Below, one piece after another: positions 5,826-5,970 of a stretch of 5,970 nt of DNA. Numbering within the stretch: position 1 is the stretch's first letter; every line of letters begins with the position of its first letter. The stretch covers positions 1 through 5,970 of the forward strand of contig JACMLC010000130.1 of NCBI GenBank assembly GCA_014379795.1, in the 5' to 3' direction. Position numbers and translations under genes: made by a program. The notes beneath the pieces were generated by a model. That model was not told where the DNA came from. It was given only the letters and a program-made list of their open reading frames with translations, and did not search any database. Source of the DNA: Pyrinomonadaceae bacterium. Its GTDB lineage: Bacteria > Acidobacteriota > Blastocatellia > Pyrinomonadales > Pyrinomonadaceae.

Positions 5826-5970
5826 TTAGGCTGCGCCGTGTTGTTTGAACCACTCCTGAAGTTTTTTCCAGCCGTCATCAGCATCTTTTTTATTATAGGT
5901 GGGACGATAATCTGCATGAAATCCGTGATCTGCGTCCGGGTAGACGATGATGTCGGATGGCGTGCAGATA
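5826..5970 (-). CDS. Dienelactone hydrolase family protein, C-terminal 47 residues (5' partial)
   Basis: Only the C-terminus is inside the window; the gene continues past the right edge. The - strand frame gives VYPDADHGFHADYRPTYN, then a helix with DGWKKLQEWFKQHG, and stops with TAA at 5828-5826. The YPDADHGFHAD block with a following W-K-x-L-x-x-W-F helix is the typical end of the alpha/beta-hydrolase dienelactone hydrolase (carboxymethylenebutenolidase) family, where the His in DHGF is the catalytic-triad histidine. Known family members open dienelactone rings in chlorocatechol breakdown, but many are general esterases, and the substrate cannot be judged from this piece. The nucleophile Cys and the triad Asp lie outside. 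It is the upstream gene of a probable two-gene - strand unit. Confidence 0.88.
   Translation of the reverse strand, partial: ICTPSDIIVYPDADHGFHADYRPTYNKKDADDGWKKLQEWFKQHGAA

Noticed and set aside
5725..5853. N-terminal extension of the - strand small protein to an ATG at 5853
   Set aside because: It would translate the whole palindrome and overlap the end of the hydrolase gene, while a perfect RBS sits just before GTG 5724.

Overview
This 5,970-base window looks like a chromosomal segment of a moderately GC-rich bacterium. The gene set, the protein flavour and the intergenic palindromes built around GGCTTTAGCC and CCGCCTGCGGTAGCGGG suggest an acidobacterium, perhaps of the Blastocatellia/Pyrinomonas type. 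That placement is inference from memory of such genomes; nothing in the window proves it.

Positions 2-5127 (+ strand) hold four tightly packed co-oriented genes with gaps of 57, 32 and 30 bases, very probably one transcription unit. In order they encode a PP2C-type phosphatase that lacks its N-terminus at the window edge and carries a membrane anchor plus an extracytoplasmic TPR-like tail; a Hanks-type Ser/Thr kinase with a membrane anchor and an extracytoplasmic SH3-like domain; a cytoplasmic DUF3662-FHA protein that would read phosphothreonine; and a secreted protein of unknown function with a lysine-rich tail. Together they look like a complete write/erase/read phosphosignalling module. 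Both enzymes have a sensor-like domain outside the membrane, and the fourth, exported product may act in the same envelope-side process.

Positions 5128-5277 are a 150-base convergent intergenic region. It holds a perfect 24-bp stem hairpin flanked by an A-run and a T-run, read as a bidirectional intrinsic terminator.

Positions 5278-5970 (- strand) hold the last 47 codons of a dienelactone hydrolase-family enzyme followed downstream by a 148-residue uncharacterised protein. Between these two lies a long imperfect palindrome (32-bp arms, 16-base loop). No tRNA, rRNA, CRISPR array, transposase or convincing sigma-70 promoter was seen.
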